From an uncultured Bacteroidales bacterium (lineage in GTDB: Bacteria > Bacteroidota > Bacteroidia > Bacteroidales > UBA932): a stretch of DNA of 33,176 bases. This document shows positions 23,655 to 32,597 of the stretch, in pieces. The notes beneath the pieces are model-generated. The model saw only the letters and a program-made list of their open reading frames with translations, was not told where the DNA came from and did no database searches. Positions within the stretch are counted from its first letter, which is position 1. Every line of letters starts with the position of its first letter. A program made the translations under genes and the position numbers. Location of the stretch: NCBI GenBank assembly GCA_944326245.1, contig CALVDF010000024.1, positions 1 to 33,176 on the forward strand. Reading direction: 5' to 3'.

Positions 23655-24217
23655 TGTCTTTCAAGTATTAGGAATGAATAATATAGTCCTGACTTTTCGT
23701 CATACATCCTCTCCGAACGGCTCTCCTCTTTCCACCCTGCAGGGTCCACCTCCGGAAAGAACACCTCGGCATCCTCTATCACGGTCTCAACCTCAGTGAT
23801 ATACAGGCGGTCTGCCAGGGGAAGAGCAGTCCTGTAGAGCTGTCCTCCGCCTATGATGAAGACCTCCGCACTGCCATCCCTGACCTGATCTGTCCTGCCG
23901 TCCTTGACCGGACCCGTACCGGAATCCAGGCCTAAGTCCTCGCCGGAGTCTCTGACGGCCCGGACTGCATCTTCCAGCGAAGGGAAGAACTCCGCACCGC
24001 ACCCCTCGGGAGCACTGTGCCTGCGGCTTATCACCATGTTCCTCCTCCCGGGCAGCGGGCGCTCCCCGACTGAAAGCCATGTATTGTACCCCATGATGAC
24101 AGGATGTCCCGTAGTGACTTTCCGGAAATATTTCAGGTCACCGGAGATATGCCACAAAAGTCTGTTTTCCTTGCCTATTGCACGGTTCTGCGCTGTCGCG
24201 ACTATAATCGATATCAT
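23651..24217 (-). CDS. folA: Dihydrofolate reductase
   Basis: 188 aa. Reduces dihydrofolate to tetrahydrofolate with NADPH. Visible motifs: ISIIVATAQNRAIGKENRLLWHISGDLKYF, with the active-site Trp and Asp (WHISGDLKYF), then HPVIMGYNTW and FIIGGGQLYRTALPLADRLYITEV, the Gly-Gly NADPH loop. It is longer than the usual 160-165 aa, mainly because of an extra Asp/Gly-rich loop at residues about 95-113 before the GGG motif. Its start is only 4 nt from a TATTTTTG box, so the mRNA is likely leaderless. It is co-transcribed with the NSS transporter and divergent from the response regulator. Confidence 0.95.
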   Translation of the reverse strand: MISIIVATAQNRAIGKENRLLWHISGDLKYFRKVTTGHPVIMGYNTWLSVGERPLPGRRNMVISRRHSAPEGCGAEFFPSLEDAVRAVRDSGEDLGLDSGTGPVKDGRTDQVRDGSAEVFIIGGGQLYRTALPLADRLYITEVETVIEDAEVFFPEVDPAGWKEESRSERMYDEKSGLYYSFLILERQ

Positions 24218-24221
24218 GATA

Positions 24222-24254
24222 CAAAAATAGCCATTATTTTCATATGTTCCACAA
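24222..24254 (-). promoter_or_regulatory. folA promoter (leaderless)
   Basis: On the minus strand TTG (24254-24252), 22 bp, then TATTTTTG (24229-24222). The start codon is at 24217, so transcription should begin at or next to it. Confidence 0.6.
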
Positions 24255-24269
24255 TCAGCGAATATTGCT

Positions 24270-24277
24270 TACTTTTG
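24270..24277 (+). promoter_or_regulatory. -7 box of the response regulator gene
   Basis: TACTTTTG matches TAnnTTTG and lies 6 nt before the ATG at 24284, implying a leader of about 3 nt. It is divergent from the folA promoter, with which its upstream region overlaps. No clear TTTG is seen at -33. Confidence 0.55.
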
Positions 24278-24283
24278 TACACT

Positions 24284-25618
24284 ATGATACTGATAATTGA
24301 CGATGATGATGCCATAAGGGCTTCGCTCACATTTCTGCTTAAGCGCTCGGGCCTGACCGCCAAGGCCGTGCCCGGCCCGAAAGAGGCCCTCGACGAAGTG
24401 CGGCTGCAGGAGCCGGAACTGATCCTCATGGACATGAACTACTCGCTGTCCACCAGCGGGGAAGAGGGTCTGGAACTGCTGCGCAAGATCAAGATATTCG
24501 CACCCTCCGCCCCAGTGATCCTGATGACGGCATGGGGCAGCATAAGCCTGGCTGTAGAAGGCATGAGGCTGGGGGCTTTCGACTTCATCACCAAGCCATG
24601 GGACAATTTGGCCCTGATGGAGCGTATCCGCACTGCCCTGCATCTGGGTTCTGCGCAGCAGGAGGACAAGGGCGGCAATGCGGCAGGCCGCGGATTCGAC
24701 AGGATCATAGGCCGCAGCCCTCTGATGAAGGAGGTGCTCGATGCGGTGACACGGGTAGCCCCTACCGGAGCATCGGTACTGATAACAGGTGAAAGCGGGA
24801 CGGGCAAGGAACTGATAGCCGAGGCCATTCACCTCAACTCCCCCAGGGCGGACGGCCCGTTTGTGAAGGTCAATCTCGGGGGACTGAGTTCCAGTCTGTT
24901 CGACAGCGAGATGTTCGGACACCGCAAGGGGGCGTTCACCGATGCCTGGACCGACCGCAAGGGACGTTTCGAACTGGCCGACAAAGGGACCATCTTCCTC
25001 GATGAGATAGGAGAGCTGGAGCCCGTCTGTCAGGTCAAGCTCCTGCGCGTGCTCCAGGACCGCACCTACGAGCCGCTGGGCGAGAGCATCCCCCGCCGCA
25101 CTGACGTCCGGGTGGTCTCGGCTACCAACCGCGACCTGCACACAATGGTACGGCAGGGACTGTTCCGCGAGGATCTGTTCTACCGCCTCAACCTTATCCC
25201 CATCCACCTCCCTCCGCTGCGGGAGAGAAGGGAGGACATTCCCCTGCTGGTCCAGTATTTTACCAGGAACACCGGCAGCAGGGCACATTTTTCACCCGAT
25301 GCCATGGAATACCTGTCCCGCCTCCCTTACCCGGGCAATATCAGGGAACTGAAGAATATAGTGGAACGTTCCCTCATACTGGGAGGCAGCAGCGGCACGG
25401 TTTCGAGGGAGGATGTCATACGCTGCACCGGTACTGACACGGAACAGGACAGGCCGGCAGCCTATGCACCGGCCCAGACTCTGGAAGAGATGGAGCGCGG
25501 CCGCATTCTCCGCGCCCTTAGCGACTGCAACGGCAATGTCACCCGTGCGGCAGCATCGCTCGGCATCACCCGTGCATCCCTCTACCGCAGGATAGAAAAA
25601 TACAGAATAAATCTATAA
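24284..25618 (+). CDS. Sigma54-dependent response regulator (NtrC family)
   Basis: 444 aa from ATG 24284; the frame is open upstream into folA, but the promoter box and the receiver domain start fix this Met. Receiver (1-120): acidic DDDD (6-9), phospho-acceptor Asp50 in LILMDMNYS, Lys104 in FITKPW. AAA+ domain (about 140-370): Walker A GESGTGKE (169-176), the sigma54-contacting GAFTDA loop (216-221) and Walker [10 protein letters not shown] (237-245). C-terminal Fis-type HTH (400-440): [34 protein letters not shown]. It activates sigma54 promoters when phosphorylated. The kinase gene follows after 12 bp. Targets are not evident in the window. Confidence 0.95.
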   Translation: MILIIDDDDAIRASLTFLLKRSGLTAKAVPGPKEALDEVRLQEPELILMDMNYSLSTSGEEGLELLRKIKIFAPSAPVILMTAWGSISLAVEGMRLGAFDFITKPWDNLALMERIRTALHLGSAQQEDKGGNAAGRGFDRIIGRSPLMKEVLDAVTRVAPTGASVLITGESGTGKELIAEAIHLNSPRADGPFVKVNLGGLSSSLFDSEMFGHRKGAFTDAWTDRKGRFELADKGTIFLDEIGELEPVCQVKLLRVLQDRTYEPLGESIPRRTDVRVVSATNRDLHTMVRQGLFREDLFYRLNLIPIHLPPLRERREDIPLLVQYFTRNTGSRAHFSPDAMEYLSRLPYPGNIRELKNIVERSLILGGSSGTVSREDVIRCTGTDTEQDRPAAYAPAQTLEEMERGRILRALSDCNGNVTRAAASLGITRASLYRRIEKYRINL

Positions 25619-25630
25619 TCAACGGTGGGC

Positions 25631-26941
25631 ATGAGTTCAAGAGGCCATTTTATTCTGATTGCGGCACTGCTCGCACTGCTTGTGGCAGCACTCATAGCAT
25701 TTGCATTCATCGCCGGGACCAACGGCCTGCAGACGTGGATGTATGCAGCGGCACAGCTCTTCCTGCTGGCAACCGCCATACTGCTGACAATACTGTACCG
25801 CAAGACCGTAAAGCCCATGAACACCCTCTCGGGAGGAATCAACCTTATCAGGGAGCAGGACTTCTCCACCAGGCTGCGGCCAGTGGGGCAGAAAGATGCC
25901 GACCGCATCATCGAGCTGTTCAACAGGATGTCCGACCAGCTGCACAACGAGGAACTGCGCATCCAGGAGCAGAACCATTTCCTCGACCTGCTCATCGAGG
26001 CATCCCCGATGGGAGTATTGATAATGGACATCGACTCCAGGATTTCTTCCGCCAATCCGGCGATGAACCGTTTCCTCGGCATCCAGGACATAGGGCCGTA
26101 CCGGGGCATGCGTCTTGAGGACTGCCCACTGCCCCTGCTCAAACTCCTTACGGCCCTGCAGCCAGACGAGGGACGTATCCTCCAGACCGACCCGCTCCAC
26201 ATCTACCGCTGCACCCTGTCTTCCTTCATGGACCGGGGCTTTCCTCACCCTTTCTACATGGTGGAACCTCTGACCGAGGAGCTGTACGAAGCCGAAAAAC
26301 GGGGCTACAAAAAGGTCATCCGCGTCATCTCCCATGAGGTCAACAACACCATGGCGGGCATAACCTCCGCCCTGTATGCCATACAGCAGACATCCACGGA
26401 CTCCGGGGACGAAGACACGGCCGCCATGCTTTCGATACTCCTGTCGAGGATAGACCGCATGAGCCGTTTCATCACCGACTACGCCTCCATGGCCAGGATC
26501 CCCGACCCGGTATGCCGCCCTACGGACGCATCCGCATTCCTGCACAGAGTGCTGCCGTTCCTCGAAAGTCTCAAGGGACAGAAACGGATAGCATTCATCA
26601 CAGAGATAGACGACAATGCGGGAGAAGTGTCCATCGACCAGGTATTGATGGAACAGGTTCTGACAAATATCGTGAAAAATGCAGTGGAGGCCTTCCCGGA
26701 AGACGCCCGCGATGCCCGCCTCACAGTCACTGCCCGTCAGGGCTACTGGTGCGTGGCAGACAACGGAGACCCCATCCCGGAAGAGACCGCCCGCAACCTG
26801 TTCACCCCGTTTTTCTCCACTAAGCCCGAAGGCAAGGGCATAGGCCTGATAGTCATCCACGAAGTACTCACCCGCTCTGGCATCCGGTTCAGCCTCGGCA
26901 CCGGCGATGACGGCATCACCCGCTTCGAGATGTTCATGTAG
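25631..26941 (+). CDS. Membrane histidine kinase (NtrB/NtrY-like)
   Basis: 436 aa from ATG 25631; a GTG at 25625 would add two residues. Two TM helices (about 7-28, 36-56) leave almost no periplasmic loop. A HAMP-like segment (57-105) and a small PAS-like domain (about 115-200, LIEASPMGVLIMDIDSRISS) follow. The H-box is VIRVISHEVNNTMAGI with His235. The ATPase domain has NIVKNAVEAF (N-box), VADNGDPIP (G1) and GKGIGLIVI (G2). The short sensor suggests it reads a membrane or cytoplasmic signal. Its partner is the upstream sigma54-type regulator. It is convergent with the next gene (21 bp). Confidence 0.92.
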   Translation: MSSRGHFILIAALLALLVAALIAFAFIAGTNGLQTWMYAAAQLFLLATAILLTILYRKTVKPMNTLSGGINLIREQDFSTRLRPVGQKDADRIIELFNRMSDQLHNEELRIQEQNHFLDLLIEASPMGVLIMDIDSRISSANPAMNRFLGIQDIGPYRGMRLEDCPLPLLKLLTALQPDEGRILQTDPLHIYRCTLSSFMDRGFPHPFYMVEPLTEELYEAEKRGYKKVIRVISHEVNNTMAGITSALYAIQQTSTDSGDEDTAAMLSILLSRIDRMSRFITDYASMARIPDPVCRPTDASAFLHRVLPFLESLKGQKRIAFITEIDDNAGEVSIDQVLMEQVLTNIVKNAVEAFPEDARDARLTVTARQGYWCVADNGDPIPEETARNLFTPFFSTKPEGKGIGLIVIHEVLTRSGIRFSLGTGDDGITRFEMFM

Positions 26942-26962
26942 GCAGAACGGCACCCGCCGGTA

Positions 26963-27469
26963 TCAGAATACAATCCCCACCCTGAAAGGCAGGAACATGA
27001 CCTCGCGTGCTTCAGGAAGTATGAACTGTGCACGCACGCCGATATCTATAGCCACCTTCCTGAATTTGATCAACATACCTACCTCAGGAGCGCCATGGAA
27101 GGGAGTGCCGCCCTCCATATAGTTCACCCCTGCACCCAGCTCTGCTCCCGCATACCCGCCTACTCTGGGATGTTTGCCGTAATAATACCTCAGATGTGCA
27201 GAAAACTGGAAAACCGGAACAAGAGTCCACAAATGCTCGGCACTTATACCGGTATATAGTCCATACTTCTCCAGGAATACTCCATGCGAGGTATGCAGGG
27301 ACCCGGAAGGCGCACAATAGTAATCTGAAAAGGGCAGGTACGGACTCACATTGACGCTCACCATACCCATGTAGCGGATACCTGTCCGCGTACCCGTACT
27401 GTCGGCATCCTTCGCATTTGCCAGCAAGGACACCGAAAAGGCACAAAGAAGTGCAATGATTCTGTTCAT
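26963..27469 (-). CDS. Small outer-membrane beta-barrel-like protein
   Basis: 168 aa from ATG 27469; an upstream in-frame start at 27526 would overlap thyA and precede the signal peptide. Signal peptide MNRIIALLCAFSVSLLANA. Alternating polar and hydrophobic strands with many Tyr and Gly (FSAHLRYYYGKHPRVGGYAGAELGAGVNYM) and a terminal Phe (LPFRVGIVF) fit an 8-strand outer-membrane barrel of the porin-like type. It lies 23 bp after thyA, at the end of that operon. Function unknown. Confidence 0.7.
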   Translation of the reverse strand: MNRIIALLCAFSVSLLANAKDADSTGTRTGIRYMGMVSVNVSPYLPFSDYYCAPSGSLHTSHGVFLEKYGLYTGISAEHLWTLVPVFQFSAHLRYYYGKHPRVGGYAGAELGAGVNYMEGGTPFHGAPEVGMLIKFRKVAIDIGVRAQFILPEAREVMFLPFRVGIVF

Positions 27470-27492
27470 AATATAATGTATTAAATACCTGA

Positions 27493-28287
27493 CTACACAG
27501 CTACGGGAGCCTTGATGGCAGGCCACGGGTCGTAGCCTTCGAGGGTGAAGTCTCCGTAATCGAAATCGAAGACAGAGCGGATATCAGGATTGAGAACCAT
27601 GCGCGGCAGGGGACGCGGAGTCCTGGAAAGCTGCTCGTGCACCTGGTCGAAATGGTTGAGATAGATGTGTACGTCCCCGAAAGTATGCACGAAGTCCCCC
27701 GGAGTATAGCCGCACTCCTGGGCCACCATCATCGTGAGCAGGGCGTATGAGGCTATATTGAACGGCACACCGAGGAACACGTCGGCACTGCGCTGGTAAA
27801 GCTGGCAGGAGAGGCGTCCGTCCGCCACATAGAACTGGAACAGAGTGTGGCACGGAGGCAGGGCCATCCTGTCGACCTCGGCAGGATTCCATGCCGAGAC
27901 GATATGCCGCCGTGAGTCAGGATTGCGCTTGAGCGATTCCAGCACCTGGGAGAGCTGGTCTATGGTCCTGCCGTCAGGTGCCGGCCATGACCGCCACTGA
28001 TGCCCGTACACCGGTCCCAGATCCCCGTTCTCATCGGCCCATTCGTCCCAGATCGTGACCTTGTGGTCGTGAAGATACCTGATATTGGTATCCCCCTTGA
28101 TAAACCACAGCAGCTCGTAGATGATTGAGCGCAGATGCAGCTTTTTGGTCGTCAGCAGAGGGAAGCCCTCCGAAAGATCGAACCTCATCTGATAACCGAA
28201 CACCGACTTCGTTCCCGTCCCGGTCCGGTCCGACTTGACCGTCCCGTGGTCCAGGATATGCTGCAAAAGGTCTAGATACTGCTTCAT
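27493..28287 (-). CDS. thyA: Thymidylate synthase
   Basis: 264 aa, the same length as E. coli ThyA. Methylates dUMP to dTMP using methylene-tetrahydrofolate. The start at 28287 ([15 protein letters not shown]) is the standard ThyA start; the frame extends further upstream only into the neighbouring gene. Visible are [13 protein letters not shown] (phosphate-binding Arg), [30 protein letters not shown], the catalytic Cys146 in [29 protein letters not shown] and [16 protein letters not shown]. It works in the same cycle as the DHFR encoded at 23651-24217 but is in a separate operon. Confidence 0.98.
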   Translation of the reverse strand: MKQYLDLLQHILDHGTVKSDRTGTGTKSVFGYQMRFDLSEGFPLLTTKKLHLRSIIYELLWFIKGDTNIRYLHDHKVTIWDEWADENGDLGPVYGHQWRSWPAPDGRTIDQLSQVLESLKRNPDSRRHIVSAWNPAEVDRMALPPCHTLFQFYVADGRLSCQLYQRSADVFLGVPFNIASYALLTMMVAQECGYTPGDFVHTFGDVHIYLNHFDQVHEQLSRTPRPLPRMVLNPDIRSVFDFDYGDFTLEGYDPWPAIKAPVAV

Positions 28288-28327
28288 GGTAGCTTTCTTT
28301 AACTTCTGCCAAAGGTAATAATTTCCT

Positions 28328-29368
28328 TCAAAAGTCTGACGGCAGAATGAGTACAATGGGCAGATGATCGCTTGCCCCGCCGTTCCAGCGCGGACCGTAA
28401 TAGGTACGGAAAGGCTTGTATCCCAGAAACTTTCCGTCTTCTTCGAGCAGCAGAGGATGGGAATATGCTTCCATCCTGGCATCCTTCAGCACCGGACTCA
28501 CGAGGAAAAGGTCTATCAGCTCCCAGCGCCCGTTGTACTTGAGGGTCCCCTCCCCTCTCCCGTGCAGCGGCAATGCAGGATTGAGCAGCCCAGCCCCCTC
28601 CTGCAGGGATACCACCGGTTCCGAGTCCGGGGTATCGTTGAAATCCCCCGTCACAATGACCGCAGGAAGCTCTCCGGGGGCCCGGTCCGCAAGAGCCGCC
28701 ACCGCCCTCCGCAGAGTGTCGGAAGCTGCCTGGCGGAAGGGACGGGAATACTCCTCCCCTCCGAACCTGGAAGGCCAGTGATTGATGAAGAAATGCACCG
28801 TATCCGACAGCCGCCCGGGCAGATGCAGCACACATGAGACATGCAGGATGTCCCTCGTCGGCCTGTCCCTTCCGGTCTGTACCCCCAGAGCCTCAACCTC
28901 CACGACCGTCAGAAATTCTTCCCGGTAAATGAACCCCACATCTATCCCCCTGCTGTCGGGAGACTCCCGGTGCACCACACCGTAGCCCAGCTTGGCCAGA
29001 GGCGTCTGCTCCGTAAGCTGCCTCAGCACCATCCTGTTCTCTACCTCGGCAAATCCCACCGCCAGAGGCCAGTCCCCGTAACTGTCGTGCATTGACAGCA
29101 GAGCCTTCGCTATGAGATTGCGCTTGACCAGAAATTTCTTCCAGGTCCAATGCTTGTCTCCGGCCGGAGTAAACTCGTCGTCGAGCTTGAGCGAGTCGTC
29201 AAAAGGATCGAAAAAGTTTTCCAGATTCCAGAAAACAACATACGGACAAAACTCCGCACAGGCACCCCCGTCGGCAACCCCATCGGCAGCCCTCTCCTGT
29301 CCGCACAGATACCCTGTACAGACACATCCCAAAGCCACTGCCGTTGCAACACAAATCCTTCTCCACAT
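28328..29368 (-). CDS. Exported endonuclease/exonuclease/phosphatase family protein
   Basis: 346 aa. An N-terminal hydrophobic segment ([20 protein letters not shown]) suggests export; a lipobox is not convincing. Motifs of the EEP fold in order: FWNLENFFD (metal-binding Asn), GFAEVENR (Glu), [18 protein letters not shown] (His), [11 protein letters not shown] (Asp, Asn), LIDLFLV and [10 protein letters not shown] (Asp, His). These metal-dependent phosphoesterases cut DNA, RNA or phosphate esters; the actual substrate is unknown. thyA starts 40 bp downstream. All catalytic positions appear intact. Confidence 0.88.
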   Translation of the reverse strand: MWRRICVATAVALGCVCTGYLCGQERAADGVADGGACAEFCPYVVFWNLENFFDPFDDSLKLDDEFTPAGDKHWTWKKFLVKRNLIAKALLSMHDSYGDWPLAVGFAEVENRMVLRQLTEQTPLAKLGYGVVHRESPDSRGIDVGFIYREEFLTVVEVEALGVQTGRDRPTRDILHVSCVLHLPGRLSDTVHFFINHWPSRFGGEEYSRPFRQAASDTLRRAVAALADRAPGELPAVIVTGDFNDTPDSEPVVSLQEGAGLLNPALPLHGRGEGTLKYNGRWELIDLFLVSPVLKDARMEAYSHPLLLEEDGKFLGYKPFRTYYGPRWNGGASDHLPIVLILPSDF

Positions 29369-29607
29369 AATGATTCACATATAATTGTACTACTCCTACT
29401 TCCTATATCCTTCCCTTATGCGTCCACTTTCACTACCCTGTACCTCCATTCCTTTATTAATCCCATTCTCTATTCCTTATACCTCCTCACTTTTCTGCAT
29501 CCCCATTGCATCCATTCCACCCGGCACCGATCCATTCCACCCCACACCTTTTGAAGCCCATCCTGCATCCCTCTCCGCACACACCTTATACTACGGTCCT
29601 TGCTTCG
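29369..29607. other. Pyrimidine-rich spacer without a gene
   Basis: The plus strand is dominated by C and T, with recurring CATTCC, CCATCC and ATCC motifs (for example near 29507-29570). Several short frames read through it but none has family features. I see no clear promoter box for the gene starting at 29368. Confidence 0.5.
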
Positions 29608-30651
29608 TTACTTCCGTGTATCCGGTATATCAGGTGTATCCGCTGCATCCGGTGCGTTGCCGGTAAAATTACGTATACGCAGGTCCGTATTGCGGCGCAG
29701 ATGGTCCTGATAGAAGTTGAGCTCCTGAAGATGGTAATTGCCGGCAGGGAAAATCGAGGAGAGCGACGGCACCGCATAATGTGCCGGATCCAGACCTTCC
29801 ACCAGCAGGAGGTGGTGCAAAGTGTCCACCGTGACTGTCACCGAATCGTTGAGACGGGCAGGGACAGCACATGTAGTCCAGCTCACGGGATTGATGCATA
29901 CGTCGGTCGGGGAGAGGACAGGACAGGCATCTTCAGGCTCAGCCACCGAATTGTAGCTGATGACGGTACCCGTACCGGCCGAGTCTGTCGCCGGAACCAG
30001 GGACGGATATTGTTCCAGCTCATCGTCAGAGATGCGGTAGCCGATGGCATAGGCCGCCACCATCCGTTCCAGCACGGATGCCGGAGTGTGCTTGACCAGT
30101 TCCACAACAGCCTTGCCTCCCTGACTGAATCCCGCCAAAACGAAGGGCCTGCCATCATTGTAATGCTCCAGATAGTAGCCGAATGCCTCACTGACGTCTT
30201 CCATCGACAGGGGGAAAAGCCGTTCCACTGCCTCGTCGCCGTCCATCCAGACATTGAGCGAAATCTGCCTGTAGTACGGACAGTAGAACCCGTACCGGCC
30301 CTGTGCGAAAATGCTCTCTGCCAGCTCCGCCGAAGGACGGAATGCCTCGATATGGTCCGTACGGGTATAATCGGAATAACGGCAGACAAGGCCATCCCCG
30401 GCAGTCCAGTCCCACACGCAGGTAGGCAGAATATAGAAAATGTCTGCTGCCGCAGCTGCCGGAGAATCCTCCCCCGCTGTCCCTGACGGCAGGGAAATAT
30501 ACCATGCGGCGGTATCCGCCCAGTCGGGAGCGGACGGTATGAAAATATCAGTCCCGCCGCTGTTGTTGCGGCAGGACGATATCATCATTGAAGCCAATGC
30601 TGCAATCAGCAGCATCCTGGCAGCATTGTTACTTTGTACCGAAGAGTACAT
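29608..30651 (-). CDS. DUF3089 alpha/beta-hydrolase-like lipoprotein
   Basis: 347 aa from ATG 30651, chosen because it gives the signal peptide a charged n-region; ATG 30615 would drop 12 residues. Lipobox ISSC (Cys27 from this start). The body matches DUF3089: DIFYILPTCVWDW, CPYYRQISL and the nucleophile elbow VLAGFSQGGKAV (Gly-x-Ser-x-Gly) of serine hydrolases. Probably an esterase-like enzyme of the envelope; substrate unknown. The tail (NAPDAADTPDIPDTRK) comes from a short simple repeat at 29617-29655. It overlaps the end of the upstream peptidase gene and is likely co-transcribed with it. Confidence 0.8.
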   Translation of the reverse strand: MYSSVQSNNAARMLLIAALASMMISSCRNNSGGTDIFIPSAPDWADTAAWYISLPSGTAGEDSPAAAAADIFYILPTCVWDWTAGDGLVCRYSDYTRTDHIEAFRPSAELAESIFAQGRYGFYCPYYRQISLNVWMDGDEAVERLFPLSMEDVSEAFGYYLEHYNDGRPFVLAGFSQGGKAVVELVKHTPASVLERMVAAYAIGYRISDDELEQYPSLVPATDSAGTGTVISYNSVAEPEDACPVLSPTDVCINPVSWTTCAVPARLNDSVTVTVDTLHHLLLVEGLDPAHYAVPSLSSIFPAGNYHLQELNFYQDHLRRNTDLRIRNFTGNAPDAADTPDIPDTRK

Positions 30652-32278
30652 CGGGTCCCTGTATGAACTGGATGTCCTTGGGAATGCCGGCGGCATTGAT
30701 ACGGTCGAGATCGGCCTGGAGGGCAGGGGTGATGCCTCCGTTCTTCTCACGGAATTCGGTTGCAAATACCACATCTCCATTGCCCTGGGTTGTCAGGATA
30801 AGATCAGCCCAGGCGTTGATGGCAGCCTTGGACTTGTCGAAGTCGATGACATAGAGACCTTCCTCATTGCGGGAGAAAGCACCCTGCTGCTCCATGAAAT
30901 TGAAGCACATCATATTGGCCTTTCCGTGCGAAGAGGCCGCACCGAAACGCACCGAACGGAGGATTCCGGCGATATAGGTAGTGATGGCATCCTCCACCGT
31001 GATGTTTGTAATCTCGCCCATCTCGATCAGACGGCATACCATGAAGAGTCCGAGAATGTCGGCCTTGGCCTCTTCCCAGGATGTCTTCTCAGTGCCCATG
31101 GCTGCGTCCACGCTGCCCTTGCCGTTGATGGTCTCCTTGATACCCAGTCCGTGTGCCACTTCATGGAAGGTGACGTTCCAGAAGAAAGCGTCGAATTTCA
31201 GGTGCTCGTGGGCTTCCGGAGCAAGGATAAGCTCGCCGATAGGCAGAAGAATCTTGTCGAACTTGGCCTGCATCGAGTTGCGCAGCTGGAGACGGCGGGT
31301 ACCCTTCATGGCATGTACGCGCTCGTCGTTGGGCAGATTGATGGCAATCGTCTTGCTGCCGGCATTGCAGTCTCCGGCATAGTACACTACATCATATACA
31401 TTGAGATCCGAAGAAGTTCCGGGCACGAAAGTCTTGTACTCGGGCTTGCAGGGAAGCTCCTTCTGCAGCTGGGGAAGCATGGCCACGAACTTGGCCAGGT
31501 CCTTGCTGCGCTCGGTATCCTTGAGGAGAATGAACGACTCGTAGGATGTCTTGGTCTCCTGGAACTTGTCGTCATAGCTCTCGATAGGGCCGATAACGAA
31601 ATCTATCTTGCTGTCCTTCATGTCCATCCATGCCAGATCACTGGCCAGGTACTCGTCTGTCCTGAAAGCATCGATGCGTTTGAGAAGGTAGTTTTTCAGA
31701 CCCGGATCCTCCGCCAGGTCGGCAGCCTGCTGCATCAGCGCACACATCTGCTCTACCTGCCCGGCATACTCGTCATGGTACCATACGGTCTTGAGCTTGC
31801 CGTTTTCATCGCGGCGGATAACCGTGTACCAGGAAGACTTGTTCGGGTCGTCAAACGCATTGAACTCCTCCAGAGTGATGTCGGCCGGATAATATGTGCA
31901 TACGTCGGGCTTCTCGCCGTATCCGCTAATGAACGGCTTGTTGTCGTCCAGACGGTCCCACGGGCCGTAATTGATATACGCAAACTGTTTTGCATAAGGA
32001 TCGGAGATGGTATCCACAAGACTCTTGTCCCCGAATGTCTGCTGCCAGAAAAGGTCGTCTGCAATCTTTCCTATCTGGAAGAACAGCTCGACGATCTGCT
32101 TTTCGCTGTCACTTAACTGAGCTGCCAGCGGTGACGACAACTCAAAAGGTGCATACTCCTCAACTTTCTGTTTCATAGGCGATTCTGTCTGATTCCCTCC
32201 GCAGGACGACACTCCTGCGACCGCAGCGGTCCCGATAAGGGCCGCGCAGATGGATTTGGCGGTAGTGCTTACTTTCAT
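30629..32278 (-). CDS. M49-like (dipeptidyl-peptidase III-type) zinc peptidase lipoprotein
   Basis: 549 aa. Signal peptide with lipobox VSSC. The zinc motif is HEVAHG (His372, Glu373, His376), followed 26 residues later by EEAKAD (Glu402/403). Family M49 has HExxGH plus EE-[KR]-A-[ED], and some bacterial members have the shorter HExxH seen here. The opening (FELSSPLAAQLSDSEKQIVE, IADDLFWQQTFGDK) also fits bacterial DPP III-like proteins. It would release dipeptides from short peptides in the envelope. A TAACTTTG box lies 33 nt upstream. The DUF3089 gene follows, overlapping. Confidence 0.82.
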   Translation of the reverse strand: MKVSTTAKSICAALIGTAAVAGVSSCGGNQTESPMKQKVEEYAPFELSSPLAAQLSDSEKQIVELFFQIGKIADDLFWQQTFGDKSLVDTISDPYAKQFAYINYGPWDRLDDNKPFISGYGEKPDVCTYYPADITLEEFNAFDDPNKSSWYTVIRRDENGKLKTVWYHDEYAGQVEQMCALMQQAADLAEDPGLKNYLLKRIDAFRTDEYLASDLAWMDMKDSKIDFVIGPIESYDDKFQETKTSYESFILLKDTERSKDLAKFVAMLPQLQKELPCKPEYKTFVPGTSSDLNVYDVVYYAGDCNAGSKTIAINLPNDERVHAMKGTRRLQLRNSMQAKFDKILLPIGELILAPEAHEHLKFDAFFWNVTFHEVAHGLGIKETINGKGSVDAAMGTEKTSWEEAKADILGLFMVCRLIEMGEITNITVEDAITTYIAGILRSVRFGAASSHGKANMMCFNFMEQQGAFSRNEEGLYVIDFDKSKAAINAWADLILTTQGNGDVVFATEFREKNGGITPALQADLDRINAAGIPKDIQFIQGPDVLFGTK

Positions 32279-32310
32279 TTATCGAATTTTTTAGTGATGT
32301 ATCAGTCCCA

Positions 32311-32318
32311 CAAAGTTA
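32311..32318 (-). promoter_or_regulatory. -7 box of the M49-like peptidase gene
   Basis: The minus strand reads TAACTTTG, a match to TAnnTTTG, giving a leader of about 29 nt. No clear TTTG at the usual distance. Confidence 0.5.
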
Positions 32319-32333
32319 ATAAGAATTGCACAA

Positions 32334-32420
32334 GCACCACCATTTTGCACCACTTTCTGCACCACCGGCACCATCGCCTGCATCACCGGCATCACCTGAA
32401 CCGCCTGAACCGCCTGCATC
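32334..32420. repeat. Degenerate short tandem repeat tract
   Basis: Runs of CACCAC, GCACCA, GCATCACCG and CTGAACCGC follow each other; CTGAACCGC occurs twice in tandem near 32396-32413. Units of about 9 and 12 bases are mixed, consistent with slippage. Confidence 0.6.
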
Positions 32421-32427
32421 ACCGCTG

Positions 32428-32466
32428 CGCAGGTGAACCATTTTCCGCGTTTTCGGTTCACCTGCG
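32428..32466. repeat. 12-bp perfect inverted repeat, 39 bp overall
   Basis: CGCAGGTGAACC (32428-32439) and GGTTCACCTGCG (32455-32466) flank a 15-base loop. The total length equals that of the 39-bp palindromic family, but the arm sequence is unrelated. Confidence 0.75.
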
Positions 32467-32531
32467 GAAGAGGGAGGACGGATAGGATGGCCTGCATGCG
32501 CCCGTCGCTTGAGGGAGCCCCCCTACCGCGC

Positions 32532-32573
32532 TGGAAGGTGGTGACGGTTTGGGCATATCGTCGGCACCTTCCA
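32532..32573. repeat. 9-bp inverted repeat
   Basis: TGGAAGGTG (32532-32540) and CACCTTCCA (32565-32573) flank 24 bases. The arms resemble the CACCTT/AAGGTG dyads at 10186-10244. Confidence 0.6.
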
Positions 32574-32597
32574 AGAGGAAAGTCGTGCGGTATTGTG

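Noticed and set aside
22566..23681. Plus-strand frame (371 aa) opposite the NSS transporter
   Set aside because: His/Gln/Arg-rich shadow of a membrane-protein gene; not a plausible protein.
25637..26953. Minus-strand frame (438 aa) opposite the histidine kinase
   Set aside because: The kinase strand has H, N and G boxes; the opposite frame has no recognisable feature.
30440..32116. Long plus-strand frame (558 aa) opposite the M49-like peptidase
   Set aside because: Antisense to a well-supported gene with lipobox and zinc motif; no domain or signal seen in the shadow.
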